Below, piece by piece: positions 6,895 through 13,519 of a stretch of DNA of 16,262 bases. The DNA lies in the NCBI GenBank assembly GCA_023436495.1, contig JAEZIT010000080.1, positions 1 to 16,262 on the forward strand, read 5' to 3'. Each line of letters starts with the position of its first letter. The first letter of the stretch is position 1. Origin of the DNA: Acidobacteriota bacterium (GTDB taxonomy: Bacteria > Acidobacteriota > Blastocatellia > Pyrinomonadales > Pyrinomonadaceae). The position numbers were made by a program, and so were the translations under genes. The notes beneath the pieces are model-generated. The model was given only the letters and a program-made list of their open reading frames with translations, did no database searches and was not told the DNA's origin.

Positions 6895-7674
6895 CTATAC
6901 CCGTTTCAAGGTGATATCGCCGAAGGTCTTGTTCTGCATCAATTTAACACTTTCGGTCCTGACGATCTCGAGCACGGCAATAAAGGCCGTGACGAGCTCG
7001 CGGCGGTTATGCATCTCCTCAAAGAACTTTAGAACGCTCAGCTCCGCCTCCTCGAATATCCGCCGTTTCAGGTTCCGGATCATGTCCGCGAGCGAGACCT
7101 CTTCGCGGTGGATCTCCATTTTTACCTCGTCTTTGTGCCGTGCGACTATCTTCTGAAAAACCGTCAGCAGGTCGAAAACGGTCGCGTTGACCTCGGCGTT
7201 GTGCTCGTCGGATTCGATCTGTCCGCGTGTAAATACCGCGTCCTCGATCGTCGTTCGTTCATAGAGCATCTGTGCGGCGCTCTTATATTTCTCGTACTCG
7301 AGCAGGCGGTCCACCAGCTCTTTTCGCGGATCCTCGATCTCCTCTTCGTCCTCTGCCGACACGGGGTCACGCGGCAGCAGCATCTTTGATTTGATCTCGA
7401 TCAGCGTTGCCGCCATGACCAGAAAATCCGCGGCGACCGCAATATCCAGGCTTTTCATCAGCCGGATATAGCGAAGATATTCGTCCGTGATCCGGGCGAT
7501 CGGAATATCAAAGATGTTCGCCTGTTCCTGCTTGATCAGGAACAGCAGCAGGTCTAGCGGCCCGGCGAATTCGCCGAGCTTGATCTTCAATTCGTCGGGA
7601 GCGCCGCCTACGATGTGGGCGGTCTCCCTATGAAAATCGAAGGTATATTGTTCCTGGTCCTTTTCCTGGTCCAT
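6895..7674 (-). CDS. scpA: segregation and condensation protein A
   Basis: ScpA is the kleisin that bridges the Smc head domains and binds ScpB. The 259-residue product has the N-terminal signature GEFAGPLDLLLFLIKQ and the IFDIPIARITDEYLRYI segment. ADFLVMAATLIEIKSKMLLP is the region that contacts the Smc neck. An acidic linker (SAEDEEEIEDPR) and a C-terminal winged-helix region ending VKLMQNKTFGDITL follow. The start is the ATG at 7674, whose A is shared with the TGA stop of the DinB-like gene (TGATG), so translation is coupled. A TTG one codon earlier is in frame but unnecessary. scpB follows 14 nt after its stop. Confidence 0.96.
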   Translation of the reverse strand: MDQEKDQEQYTFDFHRETAHIVGGAPDELKIKLGEFAGPLDLLLFLIKQEQANIFDIPIARITDEYLRYIRLMKSLDIAVAADFLVMAATLIEIKSKMLLPRDPVSAEDEEEIEDPRKELVDRLLEYEKYKSAAQMLYERTTIEDAVFTRGQIESDEHNAEVNATVFDLLTVFQKIVARHKDEVKMEIHREEVSLADMIRNLKRRIFEEAELSVLKFFEEMHNRRELVTAFIAVLEIVRTESVKLMQNKTFGDITLKRV

Positions 7675-8141
7675 CAAATGTACTTCGTTTCGCGAAGGTA
7701 GATAATATAGTCGATCTTCGGCGGCTCGGAGCCCTCTTCGCGAAGCAATAGCATAATATTTCCGCGGTGAATAGACGAATGCAGAACGACTTGCGTCAGC
7801 ATTTCGCGAAAGTTGTTCGCGTGCTCCACACCTTCGCTTGTGCGGTAGCGAAGCACGAGGTCCATGCCTTCTTCGTCGAACTGACGCAGCAGTTTCTCAT
7901 ATTTTGCGGCGGTTTCACGAGCAAGGTCGCCGCATTCTTCGATGGAAAGCGAAGGCCAGAAATCGAACCCGGTCGAATCCTTTCCGTGAAGACGCTCGAA
8001 ATACTCGAGTTCCGTGATCAGCAAATGCGCCAAGATCCGGCGGCATCTATCTGAACCCAGCGATCTTACGGCAACGATAATTCGTCGGTTCGCCCAGTCG
8101 TTATAAGAGAATAATTCGCGAAGATGATCGACCGTATTCAT
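7674..8141 (-). CDS. DinB/DfsB-like four-helix metal-binding protein
   Basis: The 155-residue product fits the DinB/YfiT superfamily of four-helix bundles, several of which are thiol-dependent transferases (for example bacillithiol or mycothiol S-transferases). Visible signs are the N-terminal LFSYNDWANRR helix, H39 in AHLLITELEYFERLHG, and the pair H121/H125 in VLHSSIHRG, giving the usual three-histidine metal site. Length is typical. It starts 11 nt after the DUF2237 gene and overlaps scpA by one base. The physiological thiol or substrate cannot be told from sequence. Being in the same transcript as an ArsC-family redox protein would suit a thiol-related detoxification job, which is only inference. 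Confidence 0.85.
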   Translation of the reverse strand: MNTVDHLRELFSYNDWANRRIIVAVRSLGSDRCRRILAHLLITELEYFERLHGKDSTGFDFWPSLSIEECGDLARETAAKYEKLLRQFDEEGMDLVLRYRTSEGVEHANNFREMLTQVVLHSSIHRGNIMLLLREEGSEPPKIDYIIYLRETKYI

Positions 8142-8152
8142 CGGAACGGGAA

Positions 8153-8551
8153 CTATTCGTCGTCGGCCGCATACAGCCTCAGCGTTTCCAGGTCGACGAT
8201 CTCAAGCACGGATTCGTGCGTGGATTCGAGATAGACTTGCGGTGCCATGCCCGCGTCCAGAGCCTGTTTCCAGCGAAGAGCGACCAGGCACCAGCGATCG
8301 CCGCCGGACAGGCCGGGAAAGGCGTATTCGGGCCGCGGTGTCGTAAGGTCGTTGCCCGCCACCTTCGAAAACTCGAGGAATTCGTCGGTGGCAAGGATGC
8401 AGACGGTGTGACTGCCTGTGTCTTCAGGGCCGGTACGGCAAAAACCGTCGCGGTAAAATCCCGTCATAGGGTCCGTGCAGCAAACCTTTAGCTCGCCGCC
8501 GAGTACGTTCTTGGGTTTCGGCCTGTGTCCGTTTCCGTTCGTTATGCTCAC
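8153..8551 (-). CDS. DUF2237 family protein
   Basis: This 132-residue protein is a clear DUF2237 member. The near-invariant blocks are NVLGGELKVC, DPMTGFYRDGFCRTGPEDTG, SHTVCILATDEFLEFSK, GNDLTTPRPEYAFPGLSGG, DRWCLVALRWK and a closing VYLESTHE. Function is unknown for the family; the conserved Cys, His and acidic residues suggest a metal or ligand site, but I cannot assign one. The start is GTG at 8551 with an excellent GGAGG 4 nt upstream. It overlaps the stop of the preceding lipoprotein gene by 4 nt (GTGA), showing translational coupling. Length is normal for the family. Confidence 0.92.
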   Translation of the reverse strand: MSITNGNGHRPKPKNVLGGELKVCCTDPMTGFYRDGFCRTGPEDTGSHTVCILATDEFLEFSKVAGNDLTTPRPEYAFPGLSGGDRWCLVALRWKQALDAGMAPQVYLESTHESVLEIVDLETLRLYAADDE

Positions 8552-9069
8552 TTTTCCTCCGTGGTTCGCGATGCCGGAGTTTTCGCGGGCACATACGGAA
8601 CCTTCTCGACTTCGTTCCCGGGCTGATTTTGCGTGATTATCGGCCGGACACCGTTCACGTACCGTGCGTATTTCACCTTGTTTTCCGTACCGTTAAAGAC
8701 AAACTCAACAGCGGCATCGGCCGTTACAGTGTTTCCGTCGCCGTTGAACGTTATTTTGCTGCAGGGCCCGTTGATGATCACCTCGCCGCGGCTTCGGTTG
8801 ATATTTACCTGATCGAATTTATCGCAGGTCACCGTCTCCTTCGGCTTTGGTCCGTGCGCCGAAAGGACGCTGCCGTCCGATCTGGGTTCAACCCGTACTA
8901 TGTCCGCCGGATCGATCGGAGCGAGCGTTGGCGTTGGCGAAACGGTCGGCGTCGGAGTTCCGGAGAACTTTTCCATTTCCTTTTGCGCGGTGCCGCTGCG
9001 AAGGTCGCACGATGCGCCGATCGCGACCGAAACCAAAAGTGCAATGTGCAACGTCTTCATTTCTTTCAT
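8548..9069 (-). CDS. lipoprotein with DUF3060-like beta repeat
   Basis: The 173-residue product starts with a lipoprotein-type signal (hydrophobic HIALLVSVAIGASC, lipidation Cys at 21; the -3 residue is Gly, not the preferred Leu). A Pro/Thr-rich linker (SGTPTPTVSPTPTLAP) follows. The folded part carries short repeats such as VNINRSRGEVIING, KITFNGDGNTVTADA and FVFNGTENKVKYA, the G-x-x-N-x-V ladder typical of DUF3060, which suggests a small right-handed beta structure in the cell envelope. The C-terminal tail is again Pro/Lys/Thr-rich. The ATG at 9069 overlaps the ArsC-like stop by 4 nt (ATGA), and an in-frame ATG at 9060 is the alternative. The function is unknown. Confidence 0.8.
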   Translation of the reverse strand: MKEMKTLHIALLVSVAIGASCDLRSGTAQKEMEKFSGTPTPTVSPTPTLAPIDPADIVRVEPRSDGSVLSAHGPKPKETVTCDKFDQVNINRSRGEVIINGPCSKITFNGDGNTVTADAAVEFVFNGTENKVKYARYVNGVRPIITQNQPGNEVEKVPYVPAKTPASRTTEEK

Positions 9070-9419
9070 GTATTTAACAGTTCCAAAGCCTTCTCGATCG
9101 GCCGTGCAAGGATCGCTCTGTCGCCGACCTCGACAATAGGCCGCTGGATGATCGACGGTTCCTCGACCATCGCCGCGATCACGTCGGCGTCCGGTGTTTC
9201 GGCTGTTATGCCTCTTTCCTTCACGCCGGCCTCGCCTTTCCTAAGCACGTCAAACGGCCGCAAACCCGTCTTTCCTATCAGGCGTTCAAGATTTTCCGCC
9301 GTAAACTGCTCGTTGAAATAATTGACCTTGTCGTAATCTATGCCGTTTTCCCGAAACAGCGTCGCCAAATTGCGGCAGGTCGTTCAGGTAGGTTTTTCGT
9401 AAACAGTTATCTTGGACAT
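9066..9419 (-). CDS. ArsC/Spx-family reductase, predicted selenoprotein (UGA = Sec12)
   Basis: Read from ATG 9419, the frame gives 117 residues if the UGA at 9384-9386 is decoded. The N-terminus is MSKITVYEKPT-U-TTCRNLA, where U sits exactly on the first Cys of the family CxxC motif, and thioredoxin-fold beta1 (KITVYEKP) precedes it. After the UGA comes a normal ArsC-family body: NGIDYDKVNYF, LERLIGKTGLRPFDVLRK, VKERG, then IIQRPIVEVGDRAILARP. Upstream and downstream parts are in one frame with no other lesion. A SECIS-like hairpin follows at 9342-9360. Family members reduce arsenate or act as Spx-like redox factors; which applies is unknown. It heads a tight operon and overlaps the next gene by ATGA. 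No clear Shine-Dalgarno is visible. The alternative is a nonsense mutation, less likely because of the exact position. A gene caller would report only a fragment from 9368. Confidence 0.82.
9342..9360 (-). promoter_or_regulatory. bacterial SECIS-like hairpin
   Basis: In the mRNA sense, GCUGUUU pairs with AAACGGC-side bases over 7 bp (one U-G) closing a 5-nt loop CGGGA. The loop starts 31 nt after the UGA at 9384-9386. Known bacterial SECIS rules are a stem-loop just downstream of UGA, an apical loop of 3-14 nt about 16-37 nt from the UGA, and a G within the first two loop bases. All are satisfied (G is loop base 2). Confidence 0.7.
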
Positions 9420-9426
9420 AGTTTGA

Positions 9427-9597
9427 TTTGACCGCGAAACACGCGAAACACGCTAAAAAAATTCATTTCGCGTCTTTTCGTGTTATTCGCGGAGTATAAA
9501 TTCTTACGGTGTAAATCTGCCCGCGGATCACGCAAATGTACACGAATGAGATCTCTTATTCGCGCCTTTTCGCGCCATTCGCGGGGAATAGCTCTTA
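9427..9597. repeat. degenerate CGCGAA-type intergenic repeat cluster
   Basis: Two direct copies of about 43 bp (9462-9506 and about 9553-9597) share the pattern TTCGCG-C/T-CTTTTCG-x-G-x-x-ATTCGCGG followed by a CTTA end. A segment in inverse orientation at 9431-9455 contains a perfect tandem of GCGAAACAC (9434-9442, 9443-9451). The stretch holds no gene. The second copy ends inside the DUF779 stop-codon region. Similar TTCGCG-rich intergenic repeats occur in several bacterial phyla; I see no transposase. Confidence 0.55.
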
Positions 9598-9996
9598 AGG
9601 CCGAGCCGAGACAGCGTCGCCGGCGTGCGTTTCCACGAGGTTCTGCGATTCTTCGTACGTGAACACGCGCGATTTTATCACAAATCTCAGCCCAAGCGGG
9701 ATCTCCAGCGAGAAGCTCGCCCCGCGGCCTTTTACGACGTCGATCGTTAGTTCCGTATGCTGCCAGAACTCGAACTGGTCCTTGGCCATGTAAAAATCAC
9801 AGCCCGCGACCTCGCCCAGCCAAACATCGCTCGACCCGACCATGAACTCGCCCTTCGGATAACACATCGGCGAACTCCCGTCACAACACCCGCCGGATTG
9901 GTGGAACATCAGCTTGCCGTTCTTCTCACGCAGCTGCTCAACGACGGCAGCAGCTTCGGGCGTTATTTTTACTCTTGAAATGCTTTCCATAAACAT
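9595..9996 (-). CDS. DUF779 family protein (aldehyde dehydrogenase companion)
   Basis: The 133-residue product is a DUF779 member, a family of unknown function whose genes commonly neighbour NAD-dependent aldehyde dehydrogenases. Seen here are the Cys-rich signature HQSGGCCDGSSPMC (residues 32-45), then DVWLGEV, FEFWQHTELTIDVV and GASFSLEIPLGLRFVI, all typical. The cysteine cluster suggests a metal or redox site, not proven. Two in-frame ATGs (9996 and 9990) are possible; the shorter one matches the conserved start better. The aldehyde dehydrogenase is present upstream at 10801-12312, but an unrelated lipoprotein gene sits between them. The last codons and stop run into the repeat cluster, so the C-terminal residues after about 118 may be repeat-derived. 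Confidence 0.9.
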   Translation of the reverse strand: MFMESISRVKITPEAAAVVEQLREKNGKLMFHQSGGCCDGSSPMCYPKGEFMVGSSDVWLGEVAGCDFYMAKDQFEFWQHTELTIDVVKGRGASFSLEIPLGLRFVIKSRVFTYEESQNLVETHAGDAVSARP

Positions 9997-10002
9997 CCGT
10001 TC

Positions 10003-10740
10003 TCAGGCAAAAGGAAAAATCTCAACCATTAGACAGCTGTTTTCATCGCGCCAGCGAATCCATCCTGAAACAGTTTGTTTGGGTGCGTCAGAGCAATGAC
10101 TCGCTATATTCACCTTTATCCAATTGCCTTCCATTTCGACAACTCTAAAACAGTCGTCTCCGAGAAAGCCCACCTCTTCAGTATTTAGATCAGGTCCTAT
10201 GCGGAGCGGATTATTCTCTTTAGTTCTTCTTCCAACAGCAAAAGAACTTTTCATCTTTTGCAACCAGTTCTCAAATTTGACGATTTTGCCTTCCGGTAAC
10301 CAAAGTGTTTCATCGCTTTGGTTGTCTACTATGACTTCGAGCCAACCGTTATTTCGAGTTCTTACAGCTAGATCAAACAGGTAGTAGTCCAACTTGTGAA
10401 CTTCCGGACGAAGCAAGCTATAAGCCTTCTTCCCTTCAGCCTTGAAGCTGTCCATTTTCAAATCTCTGTCCTCATAGAATCGAAGTATTTGGGCAGGTGC
10501 TGCCGTTGTTTTCGGTTGTTCGTAGAATCGGAGCACTGTCGTTCCATTAAAGCTTATTTCGGCAAATCCGATGATGCCGTTCGTATTTTCGCACTCGACG
10601 CCAGGTTCCTGTGGTTCAATTGTCGTGGTGCCGAGGGAAGAATGCGGTGTCACAGGAATACCGGCTCGATCCGCTTCCGGCGGCCTTACCGAACATCCAA
10701 AAATAAACAGGACCAGGACGAAGGTCGGTATACAACGCAT
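10003..10740 (-). CDS. lipoprotein with SH3-like C-terminal region
   Basis: The 245-residue product has a lipoprotein signal peptide (FVLVLFIFGC, lipidation Cys at 16). A low-complexity linker leads to a globular part with repeated LRFYE (VLRFYEQP and ILRFYEDR). The C-terminal third (LRIGPDLNTEEVGFL ... VVEMEGNWIKVNI ... GWIRW) resembles a bacterial SH3-like fold, where a W-x-K-V and GW-I pair is typical. This fold call is moderate. The gene is visibly AT-richer than its neighbours and uses codons such as AGA and ATT more freely, which may mean recent acquisition. It sits between the aldehyde dehydrogenase stop (60 nt upstream) and the DUF779 gene (6 nt downstream). Function is not known. Confidence 0.78.
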   Translation of the reverse strand: MRCIPTFVLVLFIFGCSVRPPEADRAGIPVTPHSSLGTTTIEPQEPGVECENTNGIIGFAEISFNGTTVLRFYEQPKTTAAPAQILRFYEDRDLKMDSFKAEGKKAYSLLRPEVHKLDYYLFDLAVRTRNNGWLEVIVDNQSDETLWLPEGKIVKFENWLQKMKSSFAVGRRTKENNPLRIGPDLNTEEVGFLGDDCFRVVEMEGNWIKVNIASHCSDAPKQTVSGWIRWRDENSCLMVEIFPFA

Positions 10741-10800
10741 GCGGTCTTACTTGATAGGTGGGCGCGGCTCTCTTAACTCGCGCCCACCAGCTAGTTCGCT

Positions 10801-12312
10801 CTAGAAAAATCCCATCGCTTTCTTGTCGTAGGAGATGAGCATGTTCTTCGTCTGACGATAATGGTCGAGCATCATTAGGTGATTCTCGCGGCCGAAGCCT
10901 GATTTCTTGTATCCGCCGAACGGAGCGTGTGCCGGGTAATTGTGGTAATTGTTCACCCACACGCGGCCGGCCTGGATCGCACGCGGTACGCGATAAAGCT
11001 CGTGAGCATCGCGCGTCCAGACGCCTGCTCCGAGCCCGTAAAGCGTGTCGTTCGCGATCTCGATCGCCTCGGCTTCGTCCTTGAACGTCGTCAGGCACGT
11101 CACCGGGCCAAAGATCTCTTCCTGAAAGACGCGCATCTTGTTGTTGCCTTTCAGCACGGTCGGCTCGATGTAATAACCGTCCTCAAGATCCGGATTCTTG
11201 TAGGCGTTGCCGCCGATCAGAACTTCAGCACCTTCGTCCTTGCCGATCTGGATATAGTTCAGGATTTTTTCGTACTGGTCCTGGCTCGCTTGGGCGCCCA
11301 TCATCGTGGTCGGATCGAGCGGATGGCCCATCTTGATCTGCTTGACGCGTTCGATAAAGCGTTCGGTAAAGGCATCGGCGATGTCTTCCTGCACCAGCAC
11401 ACGCGACGGGCACGTGCAGACCTCGCCCTGATTGAGTGCGAACAGCGTCGCGCCTTCGAGGCACTTGTCGAAATATTCGTCGTCGGCGTCCATCACGCTC
11501 TTAAAGAAGATATTCGGCGATTTGCCGCCGAGTTCGAGTGTGACAGGGATCAGATTCTGCGACGCGTACTGCATTATCAGGCGGCCGGTCGTCGTCTCGC
11601 CGGTAAAGGCAACCTTTGCGATGCGCGGATTCGTCGCGAGCGGCTTGCCGGCCTCGACGCCGAAACCGTTTACGATATTGAGCACGCCCTTCGGCAGCAG
11701 ATCGCCGACGAGCTCTGCCCAGACCAGAATGCTGGCGGGCGTTTGCTCGGCCGGCTTGATCACGACGCAATTGCCCGCGGCGAGCGCCGGAGCAAGTTTC
11801 CATGTCGCCATCAGCAGTGGGAAGTTCCACGGAATGATCTGCCCAACAACGCCGAGCGGCTCTTTGATGATGACGGAAAGCGTGTTCTGGTCGAGTTCGC
11901 TTGCCGAACCTTCTTCCGCACGGATCACGCCGGCAAAATAGCGAAAATGATCGATCGCCAGCGGTACGTCGGCAGCGGTCGTCTCGCGGCTCGGCTTGCC
12001 GTTGTCCCAGGTCTCGCAGCGGGCAAGCAACTCGAGGTTCTGCTCCATCCGGTCGGCGATCTTGAGCAGGATGTTGCTGCGTTCGGTCGCCGAGGTCTTG
12101 CCCCACGTTTCGAATGCGGCGTATGCAGCATCAACTGCGGCCTCAATGTCCGCTTCGTTCGAACGGGCGACCTTTGTGAATGATTTGCCGTCAACGGGTG
12201 ATGTCACATCGAAATACTCGCCGCTTTTCGGCGCGGCCCATTCGCCGTTGATGTAATTTTCGTATTGCTCTTTGAATTTGGGGATGTCGAATGACTTTTT
12301 AACTGCGTCCAT
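10801..12312 (-). CDS. NAD-dependent aldehyde dehydrogenase (acetaldehyde dehydrogenase type)
   Basis: This cytoplasmic enzyme oxidises aldehydes to acids with NAD(P)+. The 503-residue length and sequence are those of the ExaC/AldB-type group. Residues 19-24 are YINGEW. The cofactor region is GQIIPWNFPLLMATWKLAPAL, with IKPAEQTP and FTGETTTGR. The general base is E260 in LELGGKSPN and the catalytic Cys is C299 in NQGEVCTCPSR. EEIFGPV follows, then a C-terminus ending GFF, typical of this group. The ATG is preceded by GGAGG at 9 nt. The 186-bp gap to trpS contains three inverted repeats, a likely regulatory leader. The usual companion DUF779 gene is downstream, beyond an inserted lipoprotein gene. 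The exact aldehyde is unknown; acetaldehyde or another short-chain aldehyde is likely. Confidence 0.95.
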   Translation of the reverse strand: MDAVKKSFDIPKFKEQYENYINGEWAAPKSGEYFDVTSPVDGKSFTKVARSNEADIEAAVDAAYAAFETWGKTSATERSNILLKIADRMEQNLELLARCETWDNGKPSRETTAADVPLAIDHFRYFAGVIRAEEGSASELDQNTLSVIIKEPLGVVGQIIPWNFPLLMATWKLAPALAAGNCVVIKPAEQTPASILVWAELVGDLLPKGVLNIVNGFGVEAGKPLATNPRIAKVAFTGETTTGRLIMQYASQNLIPVTLELGGKSPNIFFKSVMDADDEYFDKCLEGATLFALNQGEVCTCPSRVLVQEDIADAFTERFIERVKQIKMGHPLDPTTMMGAQASQDQYEKILNYIQIGKDEGAEVLIGGNAYKNPDLEDGYYIEPTVLKGNNKMRVFQEEIFGPVTCLTTFKDEAEAIEIANDTLYGLGAGVWTRDAHELYRVPRAIQAGRVWVNNYHNYPAHAPFGGYKKSGFGRENHLMMLDHYRQTKNMLISYDKKAMGFF

Positions 12313-12335
12313 GTTAAATGACCTCCATTACGGTG

Positions 12336-12365
12336 TCCGGAGAAAAATGGTGTGGGGACTCCGGA
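12336..12365 (-). promoter_or_regulatory. leader hairpin upstream of aldehyde dehydrogenase
   Basis: TCCGGAG (12336-12342) and CTCCGGA (12359-12365) are perfect 7-bp arms around 16 nt, each arm containing the palindrome TCCGGA. The arm nearer the gene contains CTCC, which could alternatively pair with the gene's GGAGG ribosome site, so a switch is conceivable. This is inference from pairing only. Confidence 0.4.
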
Positions 12366-12377
12366 TGAAATAAACGA

Positions 12378-12393
12378 GAATAGCTTGCTATTC
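12378..12393. repeat. inverted repeat, candidate operator
   Basis: GAATAGC and GCTATTC form perfect 7-bp arms around TT. The compact 16-bp dyad looks like a dimeric-repressor or activator site in the aldehyde dehydrogenase upstream region. It directly abuts the next inverted repeat at 12394. Confidence 0.45.
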
Positions 12394-12412
12394 AGGGTTG
12401 CGTGATAACCCT
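12394..12412. repeat. inverted repeat, candidate operator or hairpin
   Basis: AGGGTT and AACCCT form perfect 6-bp arms around GCGTGAT. On the minus strand a TATATT sequence (possible -10 box) precedes it directly, so it may lie at the transcription start of the aldehyde dehydrogenase mRNA. No good -35 box is visible. Confidence 0.35.
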
Positions 12413-12498
12413 AATATACCACGCCGACGCCATAAATAGAGAGCTTTTTCATCGGGGTCGAGTTACATAGATCGATGTCTGTTCGCGGTCGGATCGCG

Positions 12499-13488
12499 TC
12501 AGCGTCGGAAACCGACGATGCCGGTCTTTTCGTATACGGTTCGCAGGGTTTCGGCTGCGATCACACGGGCTTTTTCCGCGCCTTCAGCGAGGATCTTGCC
12601 CAATTCGGCGTCGTCGTATTCCCGTATTCGCTCCTGGAACGGGCGCAGGAATTCGACGACCGCTTCGGCCAGTTCGCTCTTGAATGCACCATAGCCTTTC
12701 CCCGAAAAATGTTCGACGCATTCGGTGTCCGATCTGCCGGTCAGTATTTGATAGATGGACAATAGGTTATTGATCGCCGGTCGCGATTCGTCAAATTCGA
12801 TCGTCGTACCTGAATCGGTGACTGCGCGTTTGATCTTTTTGGTGACCGTGTCGGCATCGTCCAGCAGAAAGATCGATCCGTTCGGATTTTCGTCCGATTT
12901 CGACATCTTCTTTTCCGGCTCCTGCAGCGATTTGATGCTGGCGCCCGTCTTCGGGATAAACGGTTCCGGCAGCTTGAACGTCTCTCCGAAATCGCGGTTG
13001 AATCGTTCCGCAAGGTCGCGTGTAAGTTCCAGGTGCTGCTTCTGGTCCTGCCCGACGGGCACGAGGTCCGTTTGATACAGCAGAATATCCGCGGCCATCA
13101 AAATCGGGTACGTGAACAACCCAACGCCCGCGCGCTCGGTATTGCCTTTCCCCTTGTCCTTGAACTGCGTCATGCGTTCCAGCTCGCCCATGCGCGAAAT
13201 GCAGCTCAGCACCCACGTCAGTTCGGCGTGCTCGGGGACATCGGATTGTATAAAGATGACCGACTTTGCCGGATCGACGCCCGACGCGAGATAGATGCGG
13301 GCAAGGTCGAGCGTCTTCTGTTTAAGAACCTGCGGGTCCTGCGGCATCGTTATCGCGTGCAGGTTGACGATACAGAAAAAGCTCTCGTATTCGTCCTGAA
13401 GCGCGACCCAATTCTTGAGCGCTCCCAAATAATTACCAAGATGGAGCGAGCCCGTAGGCTGCGCTCCGCTGAAAATTCTGCGTTTCAT
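12499..13488 (-). CDS. trpS: tryptophan--tRNA ligase
   Basis: TrpS charges tRNA-Trp with tryptophan using ATP. The 329-residue class I synthetase shows the N-terminal GAQPTGSLHLGNYLGA (HIGH-type motif within SLHLGN) and NLHAITMPQDP. SRMGELERMTQFKDK and LLYQTDLVPVGQDQKQHLELTRD, the Trp/AMP-binding region, follow, with KMSKSDEN at 194-201. Length is typical of bacterial TrpS. The ATG at 13488 begins directly at the conserved MKRRIFSGAQ; no Shine-Dalgarno is visible. It lies 31 nt downstream of the DUF2442 gene and may be co-transcribed with it. I see no clear terminator after it. Confidence 0.97.
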   Translation of the reverse strand: MKRRIFSGAQPTGSLHLGNYLGALKNWVALQDEYESFFCIVNLHAITMPQDPQVLKQKTLDLARIYLASGVDPAKSVIFIQSDVPEHAELTWVLSCISRMGELERMTQFKDKGKGNTERAGVGLFTYPILMAADILLYQTDLVPVGQDQKQHLELTRDLAERFNRDFGETFKLPEPFIPKTGASIKSLQEPEKKMSKSDENPNGSIFLLDDADTVTKKIKRAVTDSGTTIEFDESRPAINNLLSIYQILTGRSDTECVEHFSGKGYGAFKSELAEAVVEFLRPFQERIREYDDAELGKILAEGAEKARVIAAETLRTVYEKTGIVGFRR

Positions 13489-13519
13489 TTGAAATTTATC
13501 GAGTAACTAAAATTAAGAC

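Noticed and set aside
8900..8965. Short GGCGTTGGCGTTGGCG-like repeat
   Set aside because: It encodes the Pro/Thr linker of the DUF3060 lipoprotein on the minus strand and needs no other explanation.
8629..9321. Plus-strand open frame (230 codons) opposite the DUF3060 lipoprotein and ArsC-like gene
   Set aside because: It crosses two supported minus-strand genes and has no family resemblance.
9384..9386. Reading the ArsC-like UGA as a simple nonsense mutation (pseudogene)
   Set aside because: The stop lies exactly on the catalytic Cys codon, the rest of the gene is intact and a SECIS-like hairpin follows. It remains the main alternative if the genome lacks Sec genes.
10927..12183. Long plus-strand open frame (418 codons) opposite the aldehyde dehydrogenase
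   Set aside because: It is a mirror of the high-GC codon pattern of the real gene; it shows no recognisable domain, while the minus strand carries a full ALDH with catalytic residues.
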